Shown: positions 9,459 through 18,539, counted from the stretch's first letter. The stretch: 64,000 nt of DNA from an uncultured Peptostreptococcus sp. (GCA_900759325.1 CAAEUW010000025.1:17668-81667); one strand, 5' to 3'. Made by a program: numbers and translations. The notes: generated from the letters alone by a model not told the origin.

Positions 9459-9562
9459 AGGGGGACTATAGATAAAAGCAGTGGATAAAAGCTAGAGACA
9501 AAGGCTATAAATAAAAGCAATGGTTAAGGGCCACAGATAAAGAATATAGGTAAAGAATATAG
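9459..9562 (+). repeat. Degenerate tandem repeats in the mutS2-DUF523 spacer
   Basis: The 216-base spacer is purine-rich and contains imperfect repeats of a unit like GATAAAAGCNNTG, followed by two copies of a GGTAAAGAATATA-like unit. No ORF, promoter or terminator is evident in the repeats. Confidence 0.5.
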
Positions 9563-9610
9563 AAAAACTATAGGCAAATGTTGAAAATATAGAGTTAAAA
9601 GGTGATAATA

Positions 9611-10078
9611 ATGAAGGATATAGATAAGGGGCCAGTCCTTGTATCTGCCTGCCTCCTGGGTATAAAGTGCAAATACAACGGTGGAGACAATAAAAATGAA
9701 GCTGTCTTAAATTTCCTAGAAGGAAGAGACTTTATTAAGGTTTGTCCAGAATCCATGGGTGGTCTTGAGTCACCCCGTCTACCATCTGAAGTAGAAGCTG
9801 GTTACGATGGTATAGATGTTGTAGAAGGAAGGGCCAGGGTATATGGCAAGGATGGAAGAGATCTGACAGAAGAGTTTTTGAAGGGGGCACAAATTTCACT
9901 GGACCAGGCTAAAAAACACCAGGTCAGCCTGGCTATTCTAAAGGAGTCCAGCCCATCATGTGGTGGTAACAAGATATATACAGGCAGGTTTGAAGGCCAG
10001 AAGAAGAAAGGACAGGGGGTAACAGCTGCCCTCCTAAGAAAAAATGGTATAAGGGTATTAACAGAAGAAGATCTTTGA
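9611..10078 (+). CDS. DUF523 family protein (YbbK-like)
   Basis: A 155-residue DUF523 protein of unknown biochemical role. Family marks: LVSACLLGIKCKYNGGDN at the N-terminus, VCPESMGGLESPRLPSE, and AILKESSPSCG with a conserved Ser-Cys pair. The cysteines at about residues 15, 20, 46 and 120 could bind a metal or act as a redox centre, but this is speculation. The start is the ATG at 9611; AAAAGGTG lies 6 bases upstream. A GTG at 9602 lies within that site. Probably at the end of the mutS2 transcript. Confidence 0.88.
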   Translation: MKDIDKGPVLVSACLLGIKCKYNGGDNKNEAVLNFLEGRDFIKVCPESMGGLESPRLPSEVEAGYDGIDVVEGRARVYGKDGRDLTEEFLKGAQISLDQAKKHQVSLAILKESSPSCGGNKIYTGRFEGQKKKGQGVTAALLRKNGIRVLTEEDL

Positions 10079-10183
10079 TTTATATATGAGCCTAATAATC
10101 GTTTTTAAAAAGAAGGGGTTAGCAAGAATATAAATAGGAAAAAAACCTTAAAGTATTGAAAAAATAAAAAAAATGGTATATCA

Positions 10184-10189
10184 TATAAT
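10184..10189 (+). promoter_or_regulatory. Possible -10 box for argS
   Basis: TATAAT lies 56 bases before the argS start. A TTGAAA at 10156-10161 is 22 bases upstream, too far for an ideal -35. No T-box leader is visible. Confidence 0.4.
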
Positions 10190-10245
10190 ATTGAAGAAAG
10201 CAGAACAATTATATGACTATAGATAAATTTATTGGAGGAAGACTC

Positions 10246-11946
10246 ATGGCAGATTTTAAAAAGTTGATATCTGAGAGCCTAAAGTCAGAAATAGAAGACT
10301 TGACTCTTGAAGAGATAACAGCCCTTATAGAAGTACCACCAAACAAGGAAATGGGAGATTATGCCTTCCCTTGTTTCAAGCTAGCAAAGATATTTAGAAA
10401 GGCTCCAAATGCAATAGCAGAGGACTTGGCAGGTAAGATTCAGCCAACAGATGATATAAATAAAATTATAAACCTAGGAGGCTATGTAAATTTCTTTGTA
10501 AATAGGGAAAGTCTAGCCAAGAAGGTAATTAACCAGGTTTTAACTGAAAAGGAAAATTACGGTAAAAGTGAATTTGGTAAGGGTAAGACTGTAGTAGTAG
10601 AGTTTTCATCTCCAAATATAGCAAAACCTTTCCATATAGGTCACGTAAGGACTACTGTAATCGGTAACGCCCTAAGCAAGATTTACGCTTCACAGGGCTA
10701 CCATGTTGAAAAGCTAAACCACTTAGGTGACTATGGTACCCAGTTTGGTAAGCTAATAGTTGCCTACAAGCTGTGGGGTGACAAGCAGGCGGTGGAAAAT
10801 GATCCAATAAAGGAATTATTAAAATTATATATTAGGTTCCATGACGAGGCTGAAACTAAGCCAGAAATGGAAGATGAAGCAAGAGAATGGTTCACTAAGC
10901 TAGAAAATGGTGATGAAGAGGCCAAAGAACTATGGCAGTGGTTTAGGGATGAAAGTTTGAAGGAATTTTCAAGAGTTTACAAGTTGTTAGACATAGACTT
11001 TGACTCATATGTTGGAGAATCTTTCTACTCAGACAAGATGCCAGCAGTAATAAAAGAATTGAAGGAAAAAAATCTATTGGAAGAATCTGATGGTGCCATG
11101 ATAGTAAATCTAGAAGATAGCAAGCTACCACCAGCCCTTATACAGAAGAGGGACGGTTCTACACTTTATCTAACAAGAGACCTAGCGTCTGCCTTCTACA
11201 GAAAGAAGCTATATGACTTTGACAAGTCTATATATGTAGTAGGCTCGCAGCAGGAGCTACATTTCAAGCAGTGCTTTGAAATAATTAAGAGGATGGGCTA
11301 TGAATGGTATAAGGATATGATTCATGTTCAATTTGGTATGGTTGCCCTAGAAGAGGGAACTATGTCAACTAGAAAGGGAAGGGTAGTCTTCCTTGAAGAT
11401 GTTCTAAACCAGGCTATAGATAGGACTAGACAGATAATTGAAGAAAAAAATCCAGAAGCAGAAAATATAGATGAGGTTGCAAAGGCAGTAGGTGTAGGTG
11501 CTGTAGTCTTCCAGGAACTATCTAATAGCAGGATTAAGGACTACACATTCTCATGGGATAGGACACTTAGCTTTGAAGGTGAGACTGGACCATATGTTCA
11601 GTATACACATGCTAGGTGTTGTGCTGTGCTAAGAAAGGCTGACCAGCCAGTAAGTGCAGACATTAATTATGAACTCCTATCTGACCAGGATGCAGCAGAT
11701 GTTCTAAGTGTATTAGAAAACTTCAACAAGAGTTTAATGACTGCTATGAAGAAGAACGAGCCACATATAGTGACTAGGTTTGTACTTGACCTAGCTCAGG
11801 CCTTCAACAAGTTCTACCACAACAGTCCAATATTGGTTGACGATGCAGACCTAAGGGCAGCAAGACTAGCCCTAGTTGAAGCGACTAGACAGACAATAGA
11901 AAATGCCCTAAAGATTTTAGGTATGAAGGCTCCTCAGAAGATGTAG
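10246..11946 (+). CDS. argS: Arginyl-tRNA synthetase
   Basis: Class I aminoacyl-tRNA synthetase charging tRNA-Arg; 566 residues. The HIGH motif is in SSPNIAKPFHIGHVRTTVIG and the KMSKS-like loop in GTMSTRKGRVVF; the C-terminal DALR anticodon domain ends the protein. The start at ATG 10246 is set by GGAGG at 10234-10238. An ATG at 10213 would place this site inside the gene. A spacer of 126 bases separates it from cstA without a clear terminator. Confidence 0.96.
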   Translation: MADFKKLISESLKSEIEDLTLEEITALIEVPPNKEMGDYAFPCFKLAKIFRKAPNAIAEDLAGKIQPTDDINKIINLGGYVNFFVNRESLAKKVINQVLTEKENYGKSEFGKGKTVVVEFSSPNIAKPFHIGHVRTTVIGNALSKIYASQGYHVEKLNHLGDYGTQFGKLIVAYKLWGDKQAVENDPIKELLKLYIRFHDEAETKPEMEDEAREWFTKLENGDEEAKELWQWFRDESLKEFSRVYKLLDIDFDSYVGESFYSDKMPAVIKELKEKNLLEESDGAMIVNLEDSKLPPALIQKRDGSTLYLTRDLASAFYRKKLYDFDKSIYVVGSQQELHFKQCFEIIKRMGYEWYKDMIHVQFGMVALEEGTMSTRKGRVVFLEDVLNQAIDRTRQIIEEKNPEAENIDEVAKAVGVGAVVFQELSNSRIKDYTFSWDRTLSFEGETGPYVQYTHARCCAVLRKADQPVSADINYELLSDQDAADVLSVLENFNKSLMTAMKKNEPHIVTRFVLDLAQAFNKFYHNSPILVDDADLRAARLALVEATRQTIENALKILGMKAPQKM

Positions 11947-12072
11947 GGAGGGGCGAGAGCCGGCTTAAATTGCTAGGCTGTCTCTGTGTGAGATAGTTAA
12001 AAGCTAAACAAGTTTTAAATGTGTAAATCAATCATTTTGATTTAAATAAAAAATTTTAGGAGGTATTATAAA

Positions 12073-13527
12073 ATGACTACTTTTATAATTGGATTAGTTA
12101 TACTAATTGCTGGTGGCTTAGCCTATGGTAAAGTCTGTGAAAAAGTCTTCGGACCAGATGATAGACCAACTCCAGCTGTTAGTATCAACGACGGTGTAGA
12201 CTATGTTCCTATGAAGCAGAGCAAGAATGCACTTATTGAATTACTTAATATTGCAGGTACAGGCCCAATCCTAGGACCTATCCAGGGTATCCTATTTGGA
12301 CCTATAGCATTCCTATTGATACCAATAGGTTGTGTACTTGGTGGAGCAATGCATGACTATTTCTCTGGTATGATTTCTATCAGATCTAATGGTAAGCAGA
12401 TGCCAGCACTTATTCAGGACCACCTAGGTAACAAGGTTTATAAGGTATATAATATCTTCATAATCCTTCTAATGGTTCTAGTTGGTGCCGTATTTATCTA
12501 TACACCAGGAGACCTTGTAGTTGCCAGTGTATTAAAGCAGCAGGCAGTAAGCTCAAACCCAGTAGTTTGGGTAGTATATGCGATTATATTCTTCTACTAC
12601 TTAGCAGCTACTCTATTCCCAATAGACAAGATAATCGGTAGAATTTACCCAATATTTGGTGCAGTTCTATTATTATCAGCAGTTGGTATATTCTTTGGCC
12701 TATTCTTCAAGGGATATCACCTAGATAATGTAACTGCAGCTAACTGGATGGGTACACATCCTAAGGGAACTCCATTACTACCAATATTCTTCGTAACAGT
12801 TGCATGTGGTATAGTTTCAGGATTCCACTCAACTCAGGCTACACTAATTGGTAGATCTGTTTCAGATGAAAGAGAAGGTAGAAAGACTTTCTATGACATG
12901 ATGATACTAGAAGGTTTCATCGCTATGATCTGGGCAGCAGCAGCTATGGGTATCTACTATAAGGGTGTTCCAGCAGAATTAGTTGGTAAGCCAGCTATCA
13001 TAGGTATGGTTGCTAACGACATGCTTGGTTCTATAGGTGGTCTAATTGCCGTAATCGGTGTTATCGTATTACCTATAACATCAGGAGATACAGCACTTAG
13101 AGCGGCTAGATTGATGATAGCGGATGCTATAGGATATGACCAGTCTGAGGCTAAGAACAGAATAATACTATCAATCTGTATATTCATACCAGTTATAGCA
13201 ATCCTTATATTCGCTAAGTTAAACTCAGAAGGATTCAACGTATTATGGCAGTATTTCGCATGGGCTAACCAGACTATAGCAGTATTCGCATTTGCTATGA
13301 TCTCATTATACCTATACAAGCTAAAGAAGCCATACATCATGAGCTTAATACCAGGTATGTTCTATACTTATATCATATCTACATACCTACTAAATGCTAA
13401 GATAGGTTTCAACCTACCACTTAACATTGCTACTATAGCAGGTATAGTAATAGCTTTCGTTTATGCTTACTTAATCATAAGAACAGGTAAGAAGGCTTTA
13501 TCAAGCTCAGAAAGATTAGAAGCTTAA
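12073..13527 (+). CDS. cstA: CstA family carbon-starvation transporter
   Basis: Integral membrane protein of 484 residues with at least twelve hydrophobic segments. CstA relatives move pyruvate or peptides across the cytoplasmic membrane. Family signatures seen are NIAGTGPILGPIQGILFGP, GAMHDYFSGMISIR and CGIVSGFHSTQATL, and ITSGDTALRAARLMIADA. It is shorter than the about 700-residue enterobacterial CstA, lacking the extra C-terminal part, as is usual in Clostridia. AGGAGG lies 9 bases before the ATG. The upstream 126 bases contain a small AAATCAA/TTGATTT inverted repeat (12025-12043) but no clear promoter. Substrate is not deducible. Confidence 0.88.
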   Translation: MTTFIIGLVILIAGGLAYGKVCEKVFGPDDRPTPAVSINDGVDYVPMKQSKNALIELLNIAGTGPILGPIQGILFGPIAFLLIPIGCVLGGAMHDYFSGMISIRSNGKQMPALIQDHLGNKVYKVYNIFIILLMVLVGAVFIYTPGDLVVASVLKQQAVSSNPVVWVVYAIIFFYYLAATLFPIDKIIGRIYPIFGAVLLLSAVGIFFGLFFKGYHLDNVTAANWMGTHPKGTPLLPIFFVTVACGIVSGFHSTQATLIGRSVSDEREGRKTFYDMMILEGFIAMIWAAAAMGIYYKGVPAELVGKPAIIGMVANDMLGSIGGLIAVIGVIVLPITSGDTALRAARLMIADAIGYDQSEAKNRIILSICIFIPVIAILIFAKLNSEGFNVLWQYFAWANQTIAVFAFAMISLYLYKLKKPYIMSLIPGMFYTYIISTYLLNAKIGFNLPLNIATIAGIVIAFVYAYLIIRTGKKALSSSERLEA

Positions 13528-13548
13528 TCTTAAATAGTTGATTAATAC

Positions 13549-13597
13549 AAAAAGACTTTGCCGGTAACCCAAGTGTTACCGGACAAAGTCTTTTTTT
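13549..13597. terminator. Bidirectional terminator between cstA and the XRE operon
   Basis: Long stem: AAAAAGACTTTG-CCGGTAAC pairs with GTTACCGG-(A)-CAAAGTCTTTTT, a 20-bp stem with one bulge, flanked by A and T tracts. It slightly overlaps the stop codon of the minus-strand regulator gene. Confidence 0.93.
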
Positions 13598-13844
13598 AAT
13601 CTATATTATTTTCTAAATTGCTATCTACATCATCTGTATCATCGTCTATATATTCAAGTATATCACCTGGCTGGCAATCCAGAGCCTTACAAATATCATT
13701 CAGGGTAGAAAATCTTATAGCACGAGCCTTGCCTGTCTTTAGTATTGATAGGTTGGCACTGGTAATACCTATGGTCATAGCCAAGTCCTTGGAGCTGATA
13801 CCTTTTTTTAGCAGGACTAGGTCTAAATTTATTTTTATTGACAT
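13596..13844 (-). CDS. Small XRE/Cro-CI helix-turn-helix regulator (YozG-like)
   Basis: An 82-residue DNA-binding protein that is almost entirely one HTH domain: LLKKGISSKDLAMTIGITSANLSILKTGKARAIRFSTLNDICKALDC, followed by QPGDILEY and an acidic tail (DDDTDDVDSN). This length and the QPGDILEY ending are typical of the YozG-like regulators that are encoded with DUF2975 membrane proteins. It lies 14 bases after the DUF2975 gene on the same strand. AGGAGG precedes the ATG by 10 bases. It probably regulates its own operon through the inverted repeat at 14982-15000 (inference). Confidence 0.85.
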   Translation of the reverse strand: MSIKINLDLVLLKKGISSKDLAMTIGITSANLSILKTGKARAIRFSTLNDICKALDCQPGDILEYIDDDTDDVDSNLENNID

Positions 13845-13858
13845 ATTGCAAGCCCCTC

Positions 13859-14371
13859 CTATATTGTTAAATCGTAGTCTTCCTTCATTTTGATTATACC
13901 TATAAAGATCTTGTGGAAAACATAAAATAAGCAGGCTAATATAAAAAGTGAAAAAATCAAGCTACTAAAATTACTTACAGTAAATATAATCCCATGTCTG
14001 TCTATGAAAAACGAGTATATTAATAGGCATATAAATAAGATTGAAAAGGAACGATATAAGAATTGCAAACGCCCAGCATTTTTTAAGTTTAATGGATTTG
14101 ACTTTTTAATAGTCGAATTTATTCTAACTAGCTTAAATAGTACACAAGAGACAACTAGCATAACAGTTAATTCAAAAAGAATAGAATATATATTAGAATA
14201 AGTTTCTATCATACCTACAGAATCAGCAAAAAAAGCAATAAAATATGCCGTAGTAATTATTACATTAGAAATTAAAAAAGAATATAAAAAGTAAATTAAA
14301 ATGATTCTTTGAATTTTATTTATTTGATTAGGTTTTTGATAAGAACCTTGTTTATTTATATTATTATTCAT
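13859..14371 (-). CDS. DUF2975 family membrane protein (copy A)
   Basis: A 170-residue protein with four hydrophobic segments (about residues 23-48, 60-85, 105-125, 135-158). The middle carries the DUF2975-type NPLNLKNAGRL sequence and the C-terminus ends KMKEDYDLTI, as in this family. DUF2975 proteins are membrane partners of small XRE regulators; their ligand is unknown. AAGGAG lies 9 bases before the ATG. The gene follows copy B by 78 bases and precedes the regulator by 14. Confidence 0.8.
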   Translation of the reverse strand: MNNNINKQGSYQKPNQINKIQRIILIYFLYSFLISNVIITTAYFIAFFADSVGMIETYSNIYSILFELTVMLVVSCVLFKLVRINSTIKKSNPLNLKNAGRLQFLYRSFSILFICLLIYSFFIDRHGIIFTVSNFSSLIFSLFILACLFYVFHKIFIGIIKMKEDYDLTI

Positions 14372-14449
14372 AGTAGACGCTCCTTTTATAGGTTAAAATT
14401 TATATATTAGTTTATAAAATAAATAGTTGTATTAGGTGTAGAGTTTTAA

Positions 14450-14917
14450 TTAAATTATATAGTCAGATTCATCTTTAATCCTAACAATTTCAGTCAGTAT
14501 ATCTCCTAAGATAAGTGTAGAGAAACATAATGTAAAGAATAAGAGAGATACTACATCGATAGTTAATCCCATAAATGTAAACATTCCATCTATACCTCTA
14601 TACGTATCTATAAACATCGTAGTTGCAGACATGATAAAAAAGACAAGTGAAGTACATTTTAACAAGCTGACTACTTTCATTGAAAATGGATTGATTCTTA
14701 TTTGGCTAAAAATCATAAAAGTTAGAATAAAAGCAATAAGGCTAGCTACAAAAAAAATCAAATATGTTACTTTAAATGGAAGGTCTTTTTCTACACTAGT
14801 TGGATTTAAAAGTGACTTTAAATCTTCTATAAAAAATAAAACCCAAGCGAGCATTAAAAATAATAGTATAATTTGGATACAAAAAATTTTTTTGTTGCTA
14901 AAAATTTGGTCCATCAT
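14450..14917 (-). CDS. DUF2975-like membrane protein (copy B)
   Basis: First gene of the minus-strand operon, 155 residues, four predicted membrane segments. It is only distantly like copy A but has the same plan: a central NPFSMKVVSLLK segment after the second hydrophobic stretch and a C-terminal IVRIKDESDYII that parallels the IIKMKEDYDLTI of copy A. The ATG at 14917 is chosen because AAGGAG lies just upstream; an ATG at 14935 would include it. Two divergent DUF2975 proteins with one regulator suggests a hetero-oligomeric membrane sensor or effector (inference). Confidence 0.68.
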   Translation of the reverse strand: MMDQIFSNKKIFCIQIILLFLMLAWVLFFIEDLKSLLNPTSVEKDLPFKVTYLIFFVASLIAFILTFMIFSQIRINPFSMKVVSLLKCTSLVFFIMSATTMFIDTYRGIDGMFTFMGLTIDVVSLLFFTLCFSTLILGDILTEIVRIKDESDYII

Positions 14918-14967
14918 AAAAATTCTCCTTGTCATATAATTGATAAAATAAAATACTGCTTACCTAA

Positions 14968-15000
14968 ATTATAGGGCCAAAATTATTGAAAGTCAATAAT
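14968..15000 (-). promoter_or_regulatory. Promoter and inverted-repeat operator of the DUF2975-XRE operon
   Basis: On the minus strand TTGACT (14996-14991), a 17-base spacer and TATAAT (14973-14968) form a strong vegetative promoter 51 bases from the first start codon. The -35 box lies inside a perfect 8-3-8 inverted repeat, ATTATTGAAAGTCAATAAT (14982-15000). This is a natural autoregulatory operator for the XRE protein. Confidence 0.75.
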
Positions 15001-15149
15001 AAATTATCGAAAATAAATAATTTACTTCCTAAGCCTATGTTAATAAAAGCCATGCATAATGGAAGATAATTTTTGTGATAAAACAAAACTATAAGGATAT
15101 TTTTCATAAGTTATATTAATTGAAAAAATAAGAAGGTAAAATTTGCAGT

Positions 15150-15209
15150 AAAATACCATTAAGAAGCATATTTTTACAAAAAATACCAATAAGTTCTATG
15201 TTTTTGGGT
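15150..15209. repeat. Two imperfect 30-base tandem copies upstream of lon
   Basis: Copies start at 15150 and 15180 with AAAATACCATTAAG and AAAATACCAATAAG, and each ends with a T-rich tract; about 70 percent identical. They end 7 bases before the lon -35 box. Confidence 0.45.
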
Positions 15210-15216
15210 AATTGTA

Positions 15217-15246
15217 TTGAAAATAGGTATAAATAAAGTATATAAT
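15217..15246 (+). promoter_or_regulatory. lon promoter
   Basis: TTGAAA (15217-15222), 18-base spacer, TATAAT (15241-15246), 39 bases before the start codon. No CIRCE or CtsR-type sequence is seen. Confidence 0.7.
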
Positions 15247-15285
15247 AAGAATACATTTAAATTTATAGTTTGAAAGGAGTAAGCT

Positions 15286-17709
15286 ATGAGTAAATTAGAC
15301 GATAAGATAGATGAAATAGAAGTTACTGAGTCTGAAAAGAAAAAAAAGCAGGCAAAGGGCAAGGATGTAATAATATTCAAGGATAGGATAGAGATGCCAA
15401 TGATCCCTTTGAGGGGGATATCAATCTCTCCATGTATATTACAGTCATTTGATATAGGAAGGTTAAACTCTATAGAGAGTTTTGAGCTATCAATGTTAAA
15501 TGATGAGAAGATATTCCTTGTTAGTCAGATAGATTCTAGTATAGAAAATCCAACAATTGATGACATATATACAATTGGTACAATATGTAGCATCAAGCAG
15601 GTTATTAGGACTTCTGATACCTCTATTAGGGTTTTGGTAGAGGGTATTGAGAGGGCTAGACTTGAGTCTATGAGGATAGATGAAAATGATGCCTGGATGG
15701 GTGAAATCACACCTATAGAATTCGATGAAGAAAACTTTACTAAGGAAGAAAAGACAAGACTAGAGGCCTATTCAAGAAGGCTGCTAAGGGGCTTTGAGGA
15801 GTACCTAAGTATAGCGGCTGATGTTCCTACTGACGCTGCCATGGACCTTTCAGATGCTGAAGGATATTCTATGATAGTTGATATCGTAGCATCAAGCCTA
15901 TTCTTGAAGTTTAGTGATAGGCAGAAGGTATTGGTTACACTTGATATTGAGGAAAGGATGAGGCTATTATATGACTACCTACTAGAGGAGTTAGAGGTAA
16001 TCAAGATAGACAAGAAAATACATAATAATGTCAGAAAGCAGATGAACAAGATCCAGAAGGACTACTACCTTAGGGAACAGCTAAAGGCTATCCAGAAGGA
16101 ACTTGGCGATATCAGTGATGATGGCCAGGAAAACCAGTATAGGTCCAAGCTAGATGAATTAAAAATCTCTGATGAGACTCGTGAGAAGATTGAAAAGGAG
16201 ATTGAAAAGCTGGAAAGGACACCATCTAATTCTCCTGACTATAGTATTTCAAAGAATTACTTGGACACTATCTTCTCCCTACCATGGAACAAGGAGTCTA
16301 GAAACAGGTTTGATATAAATAAGTCTGAAAAAATACTAAATGAAGACCATTATGGCCTGGATGATGTTAAGGACAGGATACTTGAGTATTTGGCAGTAAG
16401 GAAGCAGTCAAAGAATATGAAGGCTCCTATCATATGTCTGGCAGGACCTCCAGGGGTTGGTAAGACATCAATTGCCAAGTCTGTTGCTAGGGCAATAGGC
16501 AGACCTTTTATCAGGATATCACTTGGTGGTGTAAGGGATGAGGCTGAAATCAGGGGTCACAGAAGAACCTATATTGGGGCCATACCAGGTAGAATTATTA
16601 ATGCCATGAAGGAGGCCAAGTCTAAAAATCCGGTAATCCTACTAGATGAAATTGACAAGATGTCTAGTGACTTTAAGGGAGACCCGACATCTGCAATGTT
16701 GGAAGTATTGGATCCAGAACAGAATAAGTACTTTGTAGACCACTATTTAGAGCTACCATTTGACCTATCAAAGGTAATGTTTATAACAACTGCAAATGAC
16801 CTAAGACAGATACCTAGGCCACTACTTGACAGGATGGAAGTTATAGACATTGAAGGATATATAGAAGAGGAAAAGCTAGAAATAGTTAAGAGATATATAT
16901 TGAAGAAGCAGGTCAAGGAAAATGGCCTAACTAAGGGTTTTATCACTATTGATGACGATGTAATCAAGTTTATCATCAGTAGGTACACTAGGGAGTCCGG
17001 TGTAAGACAGCTAGAGCGTACAATTGCCAAACTATGCAGGAAGGTTGTCAAGGAAATGGTTGGAAATCCAAATATGAAGCCAATCAACTTGACTAAGGAA
17101 AAGGTGGTAGAGTACCTAGGAACTGAAAAGTTCAAGGAGGAGCCACTAGACCTTAATCCTCAGGTTGGTGTAGTAAATGGTCTAGCCTGGACAGCTGTAG
17201 GTGGAGTTACCCTAGAGGTAGAGGTTAGTGCCCTGCCAGGAAAGGGTGGTATAGTACTAACAGGTATGATGGGTGATGTCATGAAGGAATCTGCTAGAAC
17301 TGGTATTTCATATATAAGGTCTATAGCAGACAAGCTGGGTATACCAGCTGACTTCCACAAGGATAAGGATATACATATCCATATACCAGAGGGAGCTACT
17401 CCTAAGGATGGTCCATCTGCAGGTATTACTATGACCCTAGCAACTATATCTGCCCTAACAGACAGGCCGGTACCAGGTAATATAGCCATGACTGGTGAAA
17501 TTACCCTACGTGGTAGAGTATTGCCAGTCGGTGGTGTAAGAGAAAAGGTCCTAGCTGCTTACAGGATGGGTATCAGAAAGATTATCCTACCTAAGGACTG
17601 CAAGGCTGATATCGACAAGATACCAGAAAATGTAAGGCAGGATATAGAATTTGTATTAGTAGAGACTATGGACCAAGTGATTGACATAGCCTTGATGGAA
17701 AAAGAGTAG
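15286..17709 (+). CDS. lon: ATP-dependent protease Lon
   Basis: AAA+ serine protease of 807 residues that degrades misfolded and regulatory proteins in the cytoplasm. Order: N-terminal substrate-binding domain (about 35-240), coiled coil, AAA+ module with Walker A GPPGVGKTSIAKS near residue 385 and Walker B ILLDEIDKM, then the protease domain with the catalytic serine in PKDGPSAGITM and the lysine in GGVREKVLAAYR. AAAGGAG lies 6 bases before the ATG. The engB gene begins 10 bases after the stop, the common Gram-positive lon-engB order. Confidence 0.96.
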   Translation: MSKLDDKIDEIEVTESEKKKKQAKGKDVIIFKDRIEMPMIPLRGISISPCILQSFDIGRLNSIESFELSMLNDEKIFLVSQIDSSIENPTIDDIYTIGTICSIKQVIRTSDTSIRVLVEGIERARLESMRIDENDAWMGEITPIEFDEENFTKEEKTRLEAYSRRLLRGFEEYLSIAADVPTDAAMDLSDAEGYSMIVDIVASSLFLKFSDRQKVLVTLDIEERMRLLYDYLLEELEVIKIDKKIHNNVRKQMNKIQKDYYLREQLKAIQKELGDISDDGQENQYRSKLDELKISDETREKIEKEIEKLERTPSNSPDYSISKNYLDTIFSLPWNKESRNRFDINKSEKILNEDHYGLDDVKDRILEYLAVRKQSKNMKAPIICLAGPPGVGKTSIAKSVARAIGRPFIRISLGGVRDEAEIRGHRRTYIGAIPGRIINAMKEAKSKNPVILLDEIDKMSSDFKGDPTSAMLEVLDPEQNKYFVDHYLELPFDLSKVMFITTANDLRQIPRPLLDRMEVIDIEGYIEEEKLEIVKRYILKKQVKENGLTKGFITIDDDVIKFIISRYTRESGVRQLERTIAKLCRKVVKEMVGNPNMKPINLTKEKVVEYLGTEKFKEEPLDLNPQVGVVNGLAWTAVGGVTLEVEVSALPGKGGIVLTGMMGDVMKESARTGISYIRSIADKLGIPADFHKDKDIHIHIPEGATPKDGPSAGITMTLATISALTDRPVPGNIAMTGEITLRGRVLPVGGVREKVLAAYRMGIRKIILPKDCKADIDKIPENVRQDIEFVLVETMDQVIDIALMEKE

Positions 17710-17718
17710 GTTACCAAT

Positions 17719-18441
17719 ATGGCTAAAAATAATACCAAGAAAAAGAATAATAAAAAGACTTTGACAAGTCCTCCCCAGTATTATAAGAGCCGCCAAAGTG
17801 AGGTTCCAACTGAGGAGATAATGAAGATTAGGAGTGCTGAAATCACTATGAGCGCCGTTAACAAAAGCCAGTATCCAGCCGAGGGTATACCAGAGATAGC
17901 CCTAGCAGGTAGGTCTAATGTTGGCAAGTCCTCACTGATTAATGGTCTTCTAAATAGGAGGACCTTTGCTAGAACATCTTCAACACCTGGTAAGACGAGG
18001 ACTATAAATTTCTACCTAATAAATAATGAGTTCTACTTTGTAGACCTGCCAGGATATGGATATGCCAAGGTGTCTAAGACAGAAAAGGAAAAGTGGGGTG
18101 GCATCATGGAACGCTACCTAGAGGACAGGAAAGAGTTGTGTGCTATCTTTCTCCTAGTTGATGTAAGGCATGAACCGACAGCAGATGACCAGATGATGTA
18201 CGACTGGATCAAGCACTTTGGTTATGACTGTGTAGTAGTTGCTACTAAGGCAGATAAGATAACCAGGGGTCAGTACCAAAAGCATGAAGCCATCATAAGA
18301 AGGACTCTAAACATGGACAAGGATGACAAGGTTATAATTACATCTTCATCCAAGAAAAATGGTCTAGAGGACCTTTGGGAGACAATAGTAGCCCAGTATG
18401 AAAAATATGGCTACCAGATTACATATGAAAAAATGGTATAG
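17719..18441 (+). CDS. engB: Ribosome biogenesis GTPase EngB/YsxC
   Basis: Small GTPase needed for maturation of the 50S ribosomal subunit. G motifs are visible: G1 AGRSNVGKSS, G2/G3 TPGKTRTINFYL and DLPGYGYA, G4 TKADK. From 17719 the protein is 240 residues with a 34-residue Lys/Asn-rich N-terminal tail that normal EngB lacks. There is no good ribosome site before 17719. The internal ATG at 17821 gives 206 residues, the usual length, and has GAGGAG 3 bases upstream. Either start is possible. Followed by a strong terminator. Confidence 0.92.
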   Translation: MAKNNTKKKNNKKTLTSPPQYYKSRQSEVPTEEIMKIRSAEITMSAVNKSQYPAEGIPEIALAGRSNVGKSSLINGLLNRRTFARTSSTPGKTRTINFYLINNEFYFVDLPGYGYAKVSKTEKEKWGGIMERYLEDRKELCAIFLLVDVRHEPTADDQMMYDWIKHFGYDCVVVATKADKITRGQYQKHEAIIRRTLNMDKDDKVIITSSSKKNGLEDLWETIVAQYEKYGYQITYEKMV

Positions 18442-18501
18442 GTTATGCCTAGGCCAAATATAAACTAAAAATAGAAAAAAGGAAATACCACTTATTTACT
18501 A

Positions 18502-18539
18502 AAAATAACCCGGATTAGGAGCCTAATCCGGGTTATTTT
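18502..18539. terminator. Bidirectional terminator between engB and hpt
   Basis: AAAATAACCCGGATTAGG (18502-18519) is fully complementary to the following CCTAATCCGGGTTATTTT (18522-18539). It lies between convergent genes. Confidence 0.92.

Larger units (their letters stand above)
14918..15285. other. 368-base AT-rich divergent intergenic region (DUF2975 operon / lon)
   Basis: No gene is seen here. It holds the minus-strand promoter with inverted repeat (14968-15000), a 30-base imperfect tandem repeat (15150-15209) and the lon promoter (15217-15246). The rest is AT-rich sequence without recognised structure. Confidence 0.7.

Noticed and set aside
10079..10245. T-box leader upstream of argS
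   Set aside because: No T-box consensus (AGGGTGGNACCGCG-like), specifier stem or terminator is visible.
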